A stretch of DNA of 64,000 bases from Winogradskyella endarachnes (GCF_009741275.1 NZ_WOWS01000001.1:496001-560000); one strand, 5' to 3'; positions 1 through 10,899 are shown, numbered from the stretch's first letter. The notes: generated from the sequence alone by a model not told the origin. A program made the numbers and translations.

Positions 1-515
1 GCAACACTAATAGTATCTGGCATTTTTTTAAAGTAGTAGTCTCTTATTAGTTGTTTACCAAAATAATTACCACTGGCATCATCCATTAAAATAAAACCTA
101 AACTAGCTACTCTTTGGTGTAGTTTATGACCATCATAATAACTACAATTAGACCCAGTACCTAAAATACAAACTACAGCAGCTTCATCGTTAGTATTAAT
201 ACATGCTCTAACGGCGGCATACGTATCTTCTCTAACCTCAACAATTGCGTTTTTAAAATAGAATTCTAGTATAGATTTAAGAAGTAATGTTGGTTTATCT
301 GTACCGCAACCTGCACCATAAAAATAAATACGTGTTACTTGATCGGCAATAGCCATTAACTCTTTACTCTTACCTATTATTTTATTCAATTTTTTCTCAG
401 CAACAATAGCTGGATTTAAACCTTTGGTTCTAATTTTATCAACGGCTTGGTTACCATCTTTATCTATAGCAATCCAATCGCATTTTGTAGAACCGCCATC
501 TGTAATTAAAATCAT
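1..515 (-). CDS. N-acetylglucosamine kinase-like protein (BadF/BadG family), partial
   Basis: The ATG at 513-515 opens a minus-strand frame that runs off the left edge, giving about 171 N-terminal codons of a protein that is usually about 280 residues long in this family. The N-terminus carries the phosphate-1 loop DGGSTKCDW (residues 6-14), an Asp in REDTYAAVRAC (about residue 97) that fits the catalytic base, and the phosphate-2 loop GTGSNC (about 119-124), all typical of the actin-like ATPase/sugar kinase fold. Family knowledge suggests phosphorylation of N-acetylglucosamine or a related amino sugar in the cytoplasm, perhaps in cell-wall recycling. The substrate is inferred. It lies downstream of gapA and pfkA on the same strand but is separated from gapA by a hairpin. 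Confidence 0.8.
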   Translation of the reverse strand, partial: MILITDGGSTKCDWIAIDKDGNQAVDKIRTKGLNPAIVAEKKLNKIIGKSKELMAIADQVTRIYFYGAGCGTDKPTLLLKSILEFYFKNAIVEVREDTYAAVRACINTNDEAAVVCILGTGSNCSYYDGHKLHQRVASLGFILMDDASGNYFGKQLIRDYYFKKMPDTISV

Positions 516-534
516 GATAGTGATATGTATAAAT

Positions 535-579
535 AAAAATTCCGTAGTCTATGACAATACATAATCCTACGGAATTTTC
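535..579 (-). terminator. Rho-independent terminator after gapA
   Basis: An inverted repeat pairs AAATTCCGTAG (about 537-547) with CTACGGAATTT (567-577) across a 19-base loop. Read on the minus strand it lies just after the gapA stop and is followed by a T-rich run, as expected for an intrinsic terminator. It separates gapA from the kinase-like gene at 1-515. Confidence 0.7.
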
Positions 580-596
580 AGAATTAATAATATGTC

Positions 597-1607
<1,011 letters not shown>

Positions 1608-1626
1608 TTAATTTTCGTTCTTATTA

Positions 1627-2619
1627 TTAAATTGTCATTATATCTGAAACTCTTAAAAGTTCCATATTAATTTTTGATTTACCTTTTACAGCTTGGTCAA
1701 ATGGTGTTAACTCCATAACATCATTTTTAATACCAACCATATAATTGCTTTTACCGGTAATTAAACTTTCTATTGCTTTTACACCCATTCTACTGGCCAA
1801 TACGCGATCAAAACAAGACGGTGAACCACCTCGTTGCATATGTCCTAAAACGGATACTCTTACGTCGTAATCTTCCATATTTTGATCTACGTAATCCTTA
1901 AGTTCAAAAACACTTTTACCTATTTTATCACCTTCTGCTACTACTACGATACTAGAAGACTTTCCTGATTTCTTACTTCTACGTAATGATTCTACTAATC
2001 TATCTAATCCTAAATCTTCTTCTGGTATTAAAATTTCCTCTGCACCACCAGCAATACCAACATTTAGAGCTATATGCCCTACATCTCTACCCATTACTTC
2101 TACAAAGAACAAGCGATTATGAGAACTTGCCGTATCTCTAATTTTATCAATAGCATCTACCACTGTATTTAAAGCTGTATCGTAACCCAATGTATGTGAT
2201 GTACCATAAATGTCATTATCAATTGTACCAGGAATTCCCATCACCGGGAAATTAAATTCTTGATTAAAAATCATTGCACCAGTAAAACTTCCGTCTCCAC
2301 CAATAACAACAAAAGCATCAATACCTGCTTTTAATAATTGTTCGTGAGCTTTTATTCTACCTTCTTTAGTTCTAAATTTGGTTGAACGTGCAGATTTTAA
2401 CATTGTGCCGCCTTTATTAATAATACCTTTTACACTACGAGCATCCATTTCTACAAAGTCACCTTCTATCATCCCTTCGTAACCTCTATAAATACCGTAA
2501 CATTTTATATCGTGAAAAGCACAAGTTCTTACTACAGATCTTATTGCAGCATTCATTCCTGGAGCGTCTCCTCCAGATGTTAAAACACCTATTTTTTTAA
2601 TTGTTTGTAGCATTTCCAT
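1627..2619 (-). CDS. pfkA: ATP-dependent 6-phosphofructokinase
   Basis: At 330 residues this matches bacterial PfkA, which phosphorylates fructose-6-phosphate, the committed glycolytic step. GVLTSGGDAPGMNAAIR (residues 11-27) is the nucleotide-binding start. GGDGS (107-111) has the glycine that marks ATP rather than pyrophosphate use. PGTIDNDI (130-137) contains the catalytic Asp134. GHMQRGGSPSCFDR is the conserved substrate/allosteric region. The start gives MEMLQTIKKIGV; a later start is possible but would trim only a few residues. It sits directly upstream of gapA. The 126-base gap before it shows no convincing exact TAnnTTTG box, so I do not call its promoter. Confidence 0.96.
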   Translation of the reverse strand: MEMLQTIKKIGVLTSGGDAPGMNAAIRSVVRTCAFHDIKCYGIYRGYEGMIEGDFVEMDARSVKGIINKGGTMLKSARSTKFRTKEGRIKAHEQLLKAGIDAFVVIGGDGSFTGAMIFNQEFNFPVMGIPGTIDNDIYGTSHTLGYDTALNTVVDAIDKIRDTASSHNRLFFVEVMGRDVGHIALNVGIAGGAEEILIPEEDLGLDRLVESLRRSKKSGKSSSIVVVAEGDKIGKSVFELKDYVDQNMEDYDVRVSVLGHMQRGGSPSCFDRVLASRMGVKAIESLITGKSNYMVGIKNDVMELTPFDQAVKGKSKINMELLRVSDIMTI

Positions 2620-2745
2620 ATTTTGTTTACAGTAAAATTAGTAAACATTACACAGAAATATGTGACTATTATCATAAATATTTGTTGAAAAAACAATTCA
2701 AACGTTTTCGTTAATAAATATATTTAAAAAACAAAGAATATTGAG

Positions 2746-5700
2746 TTAATTAGACTTTGTTTTTGCCTTTTTTTCTTTAACTGTCATGAAATTTGGCATA
2801 AAATCACTGTCATTATTAGCTTCTTTTTGAGACTGCTTTTTAGTAAATTTTTCTTGTTTGTTTTTTCCAGAAAATAGTTTCTGAAGTAATTCTTTAAACG
2901 TATCAAATTCTACATTATAAGATAAACCCACACCTTGCGTGTAACCTATTTCATCTCCAAGATTTACAATACTATTTTCCCTATTAAATACTTTAGCTCT
3001 TAACGTACCATCTTCATTAAGTAAAAAATCTATTTGTACATTTCCACTAATTACAGTTTGACTAGCACTACCAAATGGTACACCTACTTTACCATTAACC
3101 AATATTTTATCGTTAATTTTAGTTTGAAGTGTAACGCCAAATTTATTATCTGTTTGCAAGTCTGGTGTGTCTTGCCCAAGTTCTAAATCGAAACCAACAT
3201 CTAAATTTCCGTTGTTTGTACCAAATAAATTATTTACAATACCTGTAAGACGCTCCGAGATTGTACCTGTAAAATTGGCACCTTCTATACCATTAGAGAA
3301 ACCACCTGTTGCTAAAAATATTAAGGCTTGATTGTCTTTTTCTTCTTTAGAAGATAACCTGTAGTCTAACTCTGATTTTACTGTAGAACTTACGCCAGGA
3401 AACCTAAAATCAAAAGTTGGCTCTGGTTGTTCTAACTGACCTGTTAAATGTATTTCTACATCAACATCTATACTTTGCGTTATAGGATTGTCTAATAATA
3501 CAGAAGGATTAGCACTACCAGAATATACAGCTTTTAGGTTTAACTCTGCTCCTAAAGGGTCACCTTGCCAAACAATATTTCCGCCTTCTTCAACCTTAAA
3601 TTTCTTTTCTACAAAACCACCATACTTAAAGTTATAAAACCCTTCGTATACTGTAAAATCACCAAACATATTAAATGTACCATTAGTATTAATAAAAAAG
3701 TTTAATGTTCCTTCTCCCTTTCCTTTAATTGTACTACCAGCTTCTTTATCTATTACTATTTCTATTGTGGCATTTTGATTAACATTTAAATCAAAATCTA
3801 AGATTAAACCTTTTACTTCAATCTGTTCTGAAATTTCACCTTTTACTTTTGCTTGTTTTTCATTTGGACTTAAAAAATTAATAAATGTATTATCGCCAAA
3901 ACTTTCTGCATCATTAAGTGGAATAAAGAATTCTGTACCTGCTTCTGTTCTTCCATTATTAACTTCAATCACCAATTGCTCAGTTGGTCCTTTTATCTCT
4001 GCTGTACCAGAAATAAAACCTGTACCATAGTACAGCTCGTCTACAGACTCTTCAGTATTTAAAACGAGTAATCGGTTAGTATTAAGTCTTAATCCTAACC
4101 TCCAATTTAAAAAATTATAATGTTCTATAAATCCATTTAAATTTCCTTTAGAGAAATATTTAGAATCTGTCATTGCCACATTCTTAAATATAAATTGCTG
4201 TCCTTTTAATTCAACTTTAGAATCGAAATCAAAACCATAATCTACGTTTAAATACGGAATAGACAAACCTGCTCTATCTAATAGTAGCTCTCCATCAATA
4301 CTTGGTTTGTTTAAACTTCCACTAACTTTAGCACTACCTGATACTAATCCTCTTATGTTATTTATTACTCCTTCTCCTAGCGGATTTAAAGGATCTAATA
4401 AAAATTCCTCAAAATCGACGTCTAAATTAATGGTAGGATTATTTGCCGAGACATCAATTGTTCCTTTTGCTGCTAAAGATTTTAAGTTATCATTGATTAG
4501 CGACATATCAACGTAGTAGTCTGTTATGGAATTATTACCTTCTATGTTTGCTTTTAGTTTGCCTAAGTCATAGTTGTTTACAAAAAGGTCACTAATTTCT
4601 ACGTTAGATTTTGGTAAGTAGATACCATCGTTTTGAGAAACCTCTAGCTTACCATTAACCAAACCTTTTAAGTCTAAACTATCAATACGAGGTGTAATTT
4701 TTACGAGTTCTACATCTTTAAAATCAACATTAAATCTTTTATTAATTGAATCTGATATTTTACCAGAAACTAAAATTTCTTCATCGCCCTGGGTGATACT
4801 AATAGGAAGAATATCAAATGCTTTTAGATTTCTGTTAAAACGAATTTTATTGAGCGTATCTTTTTTAGAATTTAAGAGCCAATTGTAACCTTTGAATTTA
4901 ACATCAGATTTTCTAATACCAACCACAGACTGGTTATTTTTATCTATGGTATAAAACAAGTTTAAATTGTAGTTATCTGTATTATTGTTACCTCCTTTAA
5001 ATTCAGATTTAACTAAAAGTGTATCTCGCTTAGTAACATTAATTAAATTAAATTGTGAAGCATTGTAGACTCCTGTACCAATGCTATCTACTTCTATAAA
5101 GGTATTGTATAATGGGTTACTATTGTCAATGTTTAAGTTTATTTGATTTGCAAAATAGTTCTTAAACTTAATCTCAGGCGAGTTAAAGGTAAGTTCAAAA
5201 CCTTTTGCATCTGTTTCAATTCTACCTTTTATAAAAGTATCTTTACCTAATATTAATTCTTTATAAAATACGGTTGCTATTTTAGAGTATATATTAAAGT
5301 TGAAGTTAAGATATTGTCCTTCTTCTAAAATATTGGGCACATAATTAGTATATATACTTCCTATTGAATTTTCTATTAATCCAGGCACATCTGCAATATT
5401 AAATTGCCCTGTTATTTTCCCATTAATAATATCTGGTGAGTTAATGGACAAAGTACGCTCTTTACCTTCAAATGAAGAAACAATATCAAAATCTTTAAAA
5501 TCGTAGCTGTTATCTTGATTTTTATACGTCGTATTCTTAATATTTATAGCACCTTCTGCATTATCAAAGGTAGAACCTGTACCATTCATAGTTACTAAAC
5601 CTCTAAATTCTGAAATTTCATCTCGTGTAACAAAATTTAATTCATTAAGATTAGCATAACCAACTTTAGCCTTAAAATCGAATTTTTTAATATCCTCTGA

Positions 5701-7161
5701 AAAATCTACTAAACCATTAAAGTTTAGCTGCAGGTTTAAATCTTCAACATTTAAAACTCCATTAAATATTTTATTTCCTAAATCACCTGAAAGTTCAATA
5801 TCTCTATAGGTATAACCATTATATTTTAAAGTAGTTACGGCACCTTTTACATCAGTTCTAAGATTATCTATGGTAAACCCTTTACCATCTACATCTAGAT
5901 TTAAAGTTGTTGTTTCTACTAATGGATCATCAATTAATTTTCCAATATCAAAATCGTTTAAAATTATATTTCCTATATAATTAGCGTCATCTATATTGTC
6001 AATATTAGTAAGTTGCAAATCAGATTTTATAAAGCCTAAATCTGTATCTATTTCTATATCGCCCTCAACGGATTTAGCTGTAATAAACGTTGTGCCTGTA
6101 ATATTAAAATTTCCAACCTTTGAAATTACACTAGGAATAGAATTACCTAATAGCCTTGGTAATAACGCTGTTAAATCTCTATAATTTGAAGCTAAATTTT
6201 TAAAATCGCCTTGTAAAGCAAAACTATCATCTTCTCTGCTAAATAAGTTTTTAAAACTTATATCACCAATTATCCGTGTATTTGTTGTTGTACTAACATT
6301 TAAGTTGGTGGCTACTAAATCATTTAAAGTCCCTGATAAGTCTGCATTAAAACTAGCTTGTTGATTTGTACCAAATTCATCAAAAAAAGCATTAAGTTCT
6401 GTTAACGATATATTAGAATCCCTAAAACTTGCAACGACATTAACTTTGTCTTTAAAGTATTTTAAATCTTCACGCTTATAATTAAATCTTAAATCGCCTT
6501 TAAGTTCTGATGCTTCTGTTTGAATGTTTAAATCTCCAAAGGTCATGTGATCTAAGGTATATTCAAAATTTGACATTAAATTCTTAACAGCGATACCTCT
6601 ACTATCTCTAAAACTAAATTTATTAATACGAGTACTAACTTCAGGACCATTAATTAAAAAGTTGGTTGCATTAGCATTTAATTCAGTAAATTTAAAAACA
6701 TCTGGCGTTTCTAAATTTTCATCTGTTAATTTAAAAATACCATCTTCTATAGATAAATCACTCGATGAGAATAAAAATTCACTAGGTCCAACTCGTGGGT
6801 TATCACTATCAAACTTTGCAACAAAAATATCTAAATTGGTATCTGTTTCACCTTTATAAGTTTTTAGGTTAAAAATTAAATTTTGAACATCAATATCTCC
6901 AAAATTCAGTTTTGTATTAATTAAGTTTCTAAAACTTATAATAGAACTATTAAGTTCACCAACACTAATTAACGTATCTTTTTTATAATCTCTAATTAAG
7001 ATTTCTTTTAACTCTACATCACCATTTAGCTGTAAACCAACTCTACCAACGTTGATATCGGTTTTAAAATCATTATTTAGTCTATCGGTAACATATCTTC
7101 CTAATCTGGTTTGTACAGCAGGTATAGAAAGAATCAAAAACAAAATGAAAAATAGTAGCAA
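2746..7161 (-). CDS. TamB-like translocation/assembly module protein (DUF490)
   Basis: This is a very large (about 1470 residues) envelope protein with an N-terminal membrane anchor (FFILFLILSIPAVQT) followed by long beta-rich repeats, the pattern of the AsmA/TamB superfamily of bridge-like proteins that span the periplasm and help in outer-membrane assembly or lipid transport. The C-terminal part resembles the TamB domain. The annotated left limit uses a TTG at 7159-7161, but the frame stays open upstream to a stop at 7264-7266. The extra residues (KFIKQILKILGKIVAIIL) look like a basic cytoplasmic start plus the rest of the membrane helix. No ATG, GTG or TTG occurs upstream in frame, so the true start is unresolved. 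It is divergent from tsaD, a common arrangement in flavobacteria. Confidence 0.85.
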   Translation of the reverse strand: MLLFFILFLILSIPAVQTRLGRYVTDRLNNDFKTDINVGRVGLQLNGDVELKEILIRDYKKDTLISVGELNSSIISFRNLINTKLNFGDIDVQNLIFNLKTYKGETDTNLDIFVAKFDSDNPRVGPSEFLFSSSDLSIEDGIFKLTDENLETPDVFKFTELNANATNFLINGPEVSTRINKFSFRDSRGIAVKNLMSNFEYTLDHMTFGDLNIQTEASELKGDLRFNYKREDLKYFKDKVNVVASFRDSNISLTELNAFFDEFGTNQQASFNADLSGTLNDLVATNLNVSTTTNTRIIGDISFKNLFSREDDSFALQGDFKNLASNYRDLTALLPRLLGNSIPSVISKVGNFNITGTTFITAKSVEGDIEIDTDLGFIKSDLQLTNIDNIDDANYIGNIILNDFDIGKLIDDPLVETTTLNLDVDGKGFTIDNLRTDVKGAVTTLKYNGYTYRDIELSGDLGNKIFNGVLNVEDLNLQLNFNGLVDFSEDIKKFDFKAKVGYANLNELNFVTRDEISEFRGLVTMNGTGSTFDNAEGAINIKNTTYKNQDNSYDFKDFDIVSSFEGKERTLSINSPDIINGKITGQFNIADVPGLIENSIGSIYTNYVPNILEEGQYLNFNFNIYSKIATVFYKELILGKDTFIKGRIETDAKGFELTFNSPEIKFKNYFANQINLNIDNSNPLYNTFIEVDSIGTGVYNASQFNLINVTKRDTLLVKSEFKGGNNNTDNYNLNLFYTIDKNNQSVVGIRKSDVKFKGYNWLLNSKKDTLNKIRFNRNLKAFDILPISITQGDEEILVSGKISDSINKRFNVDFKDVELVKITPRIDSLDLKGLVNGKLEVSQNDGIYLPKSNVEISDLFVNNYDLGKLKANIEGNNSITDYYVDMSLINDNLKSLAAKGTIDVSANNPTINLDVDFEEFLLDPLNPLGEGVINNIRGLVSGSAKVSGSLNKPSIDGELLLDRAGLSIPYLNVDYGFDFDSKVELKGQQFIFKNVAMTDSKYFSKGNLNGFIEHYNFLNWRLGLRLNTNRLLVLNTEESVDELYYGTGFISGTAEIKGPTEQLVIEVNNGRTEAGTEFFIPLNDAESFGDNTFINFLSPNEKQAKVKGEISEQIEVKGLILDFDLNVNQNATIEIVIDKEAGSTIKGKGEGTLNFFINTNGTFNMFGDFTVYEGFYNFKYGGFVEKKFKVEEGGNIVWQGDPLGAELNLKAVYSGSANPSVLLDNPITQSIDVDVEIHLTGQLEQPEPTFDFRFPGVSSTVKSELDYRLSSKEEKDNQALIFLATGGFSNGIEGANFTGTISERLTGIVNNLFGTNNGNLDVGFDLELGQDTPDLQTDNKFGVTLQTKINDKILVNGKVGVPFGSASQTVISGNVQIDFLLNEDGTLRAKVFNRENSIVNLGDEIGYTQGVGLSYNVEFDTFKELLQKLFSGKNKQEKFTKKQSQKEANNDSDFMPNFMTVKEKKAKTKSN

Positions 7162-7213
7162 GATTATTGCTACTATTTTACCTAATATTTTGAGTATCTG
7201 TTTGATAAATTTA

Positions 7214-7247
7214 TTGTCTTTAAATGTTTTAAAACTTTTTACCTTTG
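7214..7247 (+). promoter_or_regulatory. Predicted tsaD promoter
   Basis: TACCTTTG at 7240-7247 matches the Bacteroidota -7 box TAnnTTTG exactly. A TTG at 7214-7216 lies 23 bases upstream, at the long end of the usual spacing. The predicted transcript would have a leader of about 70 bases before the tsaD ATG at 7324. The box lies inside the possible N-terminal extension of the divergent tamB gene. Confidence 0.5.
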
Positions 7248-7323
7248 CCCTAACAATACATTGTTAAACCTAATGCCGGACTTTAACTTGTAAAATTAAC
7301 AATTATTGTGCCTAATATCGACT

Positions 7324-8346
7324 ATGGAAAAAGAAAATATTTACATCCTTGGAATAGAATCTTCTTGCGATGACACATCTGCTGCAATATTATGTAACAA
7401 CCGCATTTTAAGTAATGTAGTTGCAGACCAAAAAATACATGCAGAATATGGTGGTGTTGTACCAGAACTGGCCTCTCGTGCACATCAACAAAATATTGTA
7501 CCTGTAGTGCACCAAGCGATTGAAAAAGCCGGAATTAAAAAGGAACAACTTAGCGCTGTAGCTTTTACACGTGGTCCTGGTTTAATGGGTTCTTTGTTAG
7601 TTGGTACATCTTTTGCAAAATCCTTGGCTTATGGTTTAGATATTCCACTTATTGATGTTAACCATATGCAAGCGCATATTTTAGCTCATTTTATAGATGA
7701 AGACAACCATAAAAAACCACCATTTCCATTTTTAGCAATGACCATTTCTGGAGGTCATACACAAATTGTAAAAGTAACGAGTCATTTTAATATGGAAGTT
7801 TTAGGTGAAACCATAGATGATGCGGTTGGTGAAGCTTATGACAAAAGCGGAAAAGTTTTAGGTTTAGGTTATCCTGCTGGTCCAGAAATAGACCGTAGAG
7901 CGCAAATTGGTAATCCCAAAGCATTTCAATTTACAAAACCAAAAGTGGATGGATTAAACTTTAGTTTTTCAGGATTAAAAACCAACATTCTTTATTTTGT
8001 ACAACGAGAAGTAAAAGCAAACCCTAATTTTATTGAAGACAATCTCAATGATATATGCGCTTCAATTCAATATACCATAATAGGCATTTTAATGGCAAAA
8101 TTAAAACTAGCGGTAAAACAAACAGGTATAAATCATATTGCTATTGGTGGAGGCGTTTCGGCTAATTCTGGAATTAGAAAAGCATTAAAAGATGCTGAAG
8201 ACAAGTTTGGATGGACCAGCTATATCCCAAAATTTGAGTATACAACAGATAACGCTGCAATGATTGCTATTGTTGGTTATTTAAAATATTTAGAAAGAGA
8301 TTTCTCTGGTTTTGATGTTATGGCCACGGCTAGATTAAAGATTTAG
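7324..8346 (+). CDS. tsaD: tRNA N6-adenosine threonylcarbamoyltransferase TsaD
   Basis: This enzyme transfers the threonylcarbamoyl group to A37 of tRNAs that read ANN codons, working with TsaB and TsaE in the cytoplasm. From the ATG at 7324 it has 340 residues, the usual length. LGIESSCDDTSAA (9-21) is the family's start signature, and HMQAH (His114 to His118) supplies the metal ligands. AFTRGPGLMGSLLVG and the late IAIGGGVSANSG motif are present. A TTG at 7306 would add six residues (MCLIST), but family alignment favours the ATG before EKENIYILGIE. It is transcribed away from the TamB-like gene. Confidence 0.96.
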   Translation: MEKENIYILGIESSCDDTSAAILCNNRILSNVVADQKIHAEYGGVVPELASRAHQQNIVPVVHQAIEKAGIKKEQLSAVAFTRGPGLMGSLLVGTSFAKSLAYGLDIPLIDVNHMQAHILAHFIDEDNHKKPPFPFLAMTISGGHTQIVKVTSHFNMEVLGETIDDAVGEAYDKSGKVLGLGYPAGPEIDRRAQIGNPKAFQFTKPKVDGLNFSFSGLKTNILYFVQREVKANPNFIEDNLNDICASIQYTIIGILMAKLKLAVKQTGINHIAIGGGVSANSGIRKALKDAEDKFGWTSYIPKFEYTTDNAAMIAIVGYLKYLERDFSGFDVMATARLKI

Positions 8347-8518
8347 TCTACTTTTTAAATTTAAATTCTTTTAATAAAGAATTTCGTCTCATTTAGTGTT
8401 AAATAACATGTTCAATATCTAAATTGTTAACACATCTGTTAATATCTTTATGACTTTACTTTTATGGTGTTTTAATATTTAGTTGTTTTGTAATACCTAA
8501 ATCAAAACCTAAATAACC

Positions 8519-9151
8519 ATGAAGTATTTATTATCAATTTTCTTATTAATTCCTATCATTAGTTTTTCTCAAGATTCATTAGAACAGCAATTAGATTCAA
8601 TATCTAGTTCTGAGGAAGCGACAACATTCTTAAAAGAAAAGAAACCTAAAAACGGTAAACTTTTCACTTTTAATAAAGCTAAACATAAAACCAGATTAGC
8701 TAACGATTTATTCAATTTAGCCAAAGGGGGAAAAAAAGTAATAAAAACTGACTTTAAAAAAACCTACTACAAAGTTATTGATAAGTCTGAAGTGATGTAT
8801 TCTAAATTTAATATCATTGTTTTTAATGCTTCAAAAACGTCTATAGAAGATGTTATTGAACAACGAAATAAAGTATTAGCAAAGTACAACGAAGGCTATA
8901 GATTTAAAGACTTAGCAAAGCATTACTCCTTTGGACCTACTGCTAAAATGGGTGGCGATACTGGCTGGATAAAAGCAGGTGATATGTCCAAAGCTTTTGA
9001 TAGTGTTGCCTTTGAAGAAAAACATCCTTTAAATGAAGTTTTTACTGTAGATGACACGGAAAATAACATGTACTATCTTGTAGTGAAAACGGAAGTAAAA
9101 ACGCCTATTGAAGAAATTACAGTTTTAAAATTTTCTGAAGACTTAGATTAG
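8519..9151 (+). CDS. Exported peptidyl-prolyl cis-trans isomerase, parvulin/PpiC type
   Basis: The 210-residue product begins with a short signal peptide (MKYLLSIFLLIPIISFSQ) and so is probably periplasmic. The C-terminal half holds a PpiC/parvulin rotamase domain of about 90 residues: KFNIIVFNASK, then FKDLAKHYSFGPTAKMGGD and TGWIKAGDMSKAFDSVAFE, matching the family's sequence of helices and strands. Such proteins assist folding of outer-membrane or secreted proteins. The N-terminal segment (20-85) is lysine-rich and unassigned. Its stop lies two bases before rsmE, indicating an operon. The 172-base leader region upstream has no exact promoter box that I can call. Confidence 0.8.
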   Translation: MKYLLSIFLLIPIISFSQDSLEQQLDSISSSEEATTFLKEKKPKNGKLFTFNKAKHKTRLANDLFNLAKGGKKVIKTDFKKTYYKVIDKSEVMYSKFNIIVFNASKTSIEDVIEQRNKVLAKYNEGYRFKDLAKHYSFGPTAKMGGDTGWIKAGDMSKAFDSVAFEEKHPLNEVFTVDDTENNMYYLVVKTEVKTPIEEITVLKFSEDLD

Positions 9152-9153
9152 CA

Positions 9154-9858
9154 ATGCAACTATTTTATAATTCAAATATTTCTGAAAACGATTTAACTTT
9201 TAAATTCGATAAAGACGAGAGCAAACACATTGCTAAAGTTTTAAGAAAAAAAGAAGGAGACCTCTTAAATATAACTAACGGAAAAGGTTGGTTATTTACT
9301 GCAGAAATAACTACTGCAGAACAGAAAAACTGTGTTGTTTCTATAACATCTAAAAGGCCACAGCCTAAACGTAAATATAATTTACATTTAGCAGTTGCAC
9401 CAACAAAAATGAATGATAGGTACGAGTGGTTTTTAGAAAAAGCTACTGAAATTGGCATTGAAACTATTACTCCTATTATCTGCGACCATAGCGAACGTAA
9501 AGTTGTAAAAACAGAACGCTTTGAAAAAATTATTCAGTCTGCAATGAAGCAATCGCTACAATGTTACTTACCTAAGTTAAATACACCAATTACATTTAAA
9601 GAATTTATAAAACAAGACTTTAACAATCAAATATTTATTGCACATTGTGAAGAAACAGATAAAAAATCGTTAAAATCTCAATTACAAGCAAATAAAGATT
9701 GTACCATTTTAATAGGACCAGAAGGCGACTTTAGCGTTAAAGAAATTGAAATTGCCTTGCAACACAACTTTATTCCTGTAACTTTGGGAGAGACACGTTT
9801 AAGGACAGAAACGGCTGCTATTGCTGCTTGTCACTCTGTTGCGTTTTTAAATGAATAA
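9154..9858 (+). CDS. rsmE: 16S rRNA (uracil-1498-N3)-methyltransferase
   Basis: This 234-residue protein has the RsmE layout: an N-terminal PUA-like domain (residues 1-70; DESKHIAKVLRKKEGD) and a C-terminal SPOUT methyltransferase knot. The knot signature ILIGPEGDFS (about 185-194) followed by LGETRLRTETAAIAA (about 211-225) binds S-adenosylmethionine. The family methylates U1498 in helix 44 of 16S rRNA as a homodimer. It begins two bases after the PpiC-like gene and overlaps the next gene by eight bases, so translation is probably coupled. No anomalies seen. Confidence 0.95.
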   Translation: MQLFYNSNISENDLTFKFDKDESKHIAKVLRKKEGDLLNITNGKGWLFTAEITTAEQKNCVVSITSKRPQPKRKYNLHLAVAPTKMNDRYEWFLEKATEIGIETITPIICDHSERKVVKTERFEKIIQSAMKQSLQCYLPKLNTPITFKEFIKQDFNNQIFIAHCEETDKKSLKSQLQANKDCTILIGPEGDFSVKEIEIALQHNFIPVTLGETRLRTETAAIAACHSVAFLNE

Positions 9859-10504
9859 GCAAATGAAATTTATAGTTACCTTATATTTTACACTTTTTAA
9901 CCTCTTTATATTTTCTCAAGATATTGCTATCTTAAAATATAAAGGAGGTGGTGATTGGTACAGTAATCCCACAGCATTACCTAATTTAGTAAAATATTGT
10001 AACAATAATATTGATACTAGTATAAATGAAAATATTCAAACTGTAGAAGTTGGAAGTACAGATATTTTTCAGTTTCCGTTTTTACATATGACAGGTCACG
10101 GCAATGTATTTTTTAGTGAAGATGATGCCGAAAATTTAAGAAATTATCTTATTTCGGGTGGATTTCTTCACATAGACGACAACTATGGCATGGAACCTTA
10201 CATTACTAAAGAACTAAAAAAGGTTTTCCCTAACAGTGAATTAGTAGAAATCCCTAAAGATCATGACATATTTAAAGCTGCGTATGAGTTTTCTAACGGA
10301 CTTCCTAAAATACATGAGCACGACGGAAAAGCACCTCAGGCTTTCGGAATTTTTGTAGAAAACAGGCTCGTTTTATTATTTACCTTTGAGAGTGATTTAG
10401 GTGATGGATGGGAAGATCAAGAAGTACACAATGACCCAGAAGATGTTAGAGAAAAAGCTCTAAAAATGGGTGCCAACATTATAAAATATGCTTTTGAGAA
10501 TTAA
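9851..10504 (+). CDS. DUF4159 domain protein, exported
   Basis: The 217-residue product starts with a signal peptide (KFIVTLYFTLFNLFIFSQ) and then consists almost wholly of a DUF4159 domain: YKGGGDWYSNPTALPNL, FPFLHMTGHGNVFFS, LRNYLISGGFLHIDDNYGM and a late GDGWEDQEVHNDPEDV. The fold is thought to resemble a glutamine-amidotransferase or flavodoxin-like sheet, but no activity is established. It overlaps rsmE by eight bases and is read in another frame, so it is probably translationally coupled to it. The conserved HIDDNYG and GHG segments suggest a ligand or metal site; that is my inference. Confidence 0.8.
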   Translation: MNKQMKFIVTLYFTLFNLFIFSQDIAILKYKGGGDWYSNPTALPNLVKYCNNNIDTSINENIQTVEVGSTDIFQFPFLHMTGHGNVFFSEDDAENLRNYLISGGFLHIDDNYGMEPYITKELKKVFPNSELVEIPKDHDIFKAAYEFSNGLPKIHEHDGKAPQAFGIFVENRLVLLFTFESDLGDGWEDQEVHNDPEDVREKALKMGANIIKYAFEN

Positions 10505-10527
10505 AAACTAAAATTGAAACCTGAAAA

Positions 10528-10860
10528 ATGAAATTAAGTTACCGTTGTAGTTCTTGCAAAAAAGACAATTCCATCAAAACAAAAGCTACAGATAGATATG
10601 GTTTATTAATGGAAACAGGAACAAACGAATTTAAACATCGTTGTAAGCATTGTGGTAACATTACTAAAAAACATATTAATCGTTTATATGCAGAGGATAA
10701 TTACACCTATGTTTTGGCAGGATTAGTACTTGCGGTAATAGCCACTTATTTTATGTGGGATTTTGGATTTATATCAACATTAACTGGATCCATACCTATT
10801 TGGTTTTGGACAGAAATGAAAAAGAAATCGAGTAATTTTAATAGAACAATGGTCGACTAA
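10528..10860 (+). CDS. Small zinc-ribbon membrane protein
   Basis: This 110-residue protein has two cysteine pairs, CSSC (residues 7-10) and CKHC (39-42), about 30 residues apart, a pattern typical of a zinc ribbon. They are followed by one or two hydrophobic segments (YVLAGLVLAVIATYFMW and FISTLTGSIPIWFW). The topology therefore looks like a soluble zinc-binding head on a membrane anchor. I do not recognise a named family. It follows the DUF4159 gene by 23 bases and precedes the trmH-like gene by 39, and probably belongs to the same transcription unit. The function is unknown. Confidence 0.65.
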   Translation: MKLSYRCSSCKKDNSIKTKATDRYGLLMETGTNEFKHRCKHCGNITKKHINRLYAEDNYTYVLAGLVLAVIATYFMWDFGFISTLTGSIPIWFWTEMKKKSSNFNRTMVD

Positions 10861-10899
10861 ACAGACACCATAAACGTCATATATTTTTTTAGAAACACA

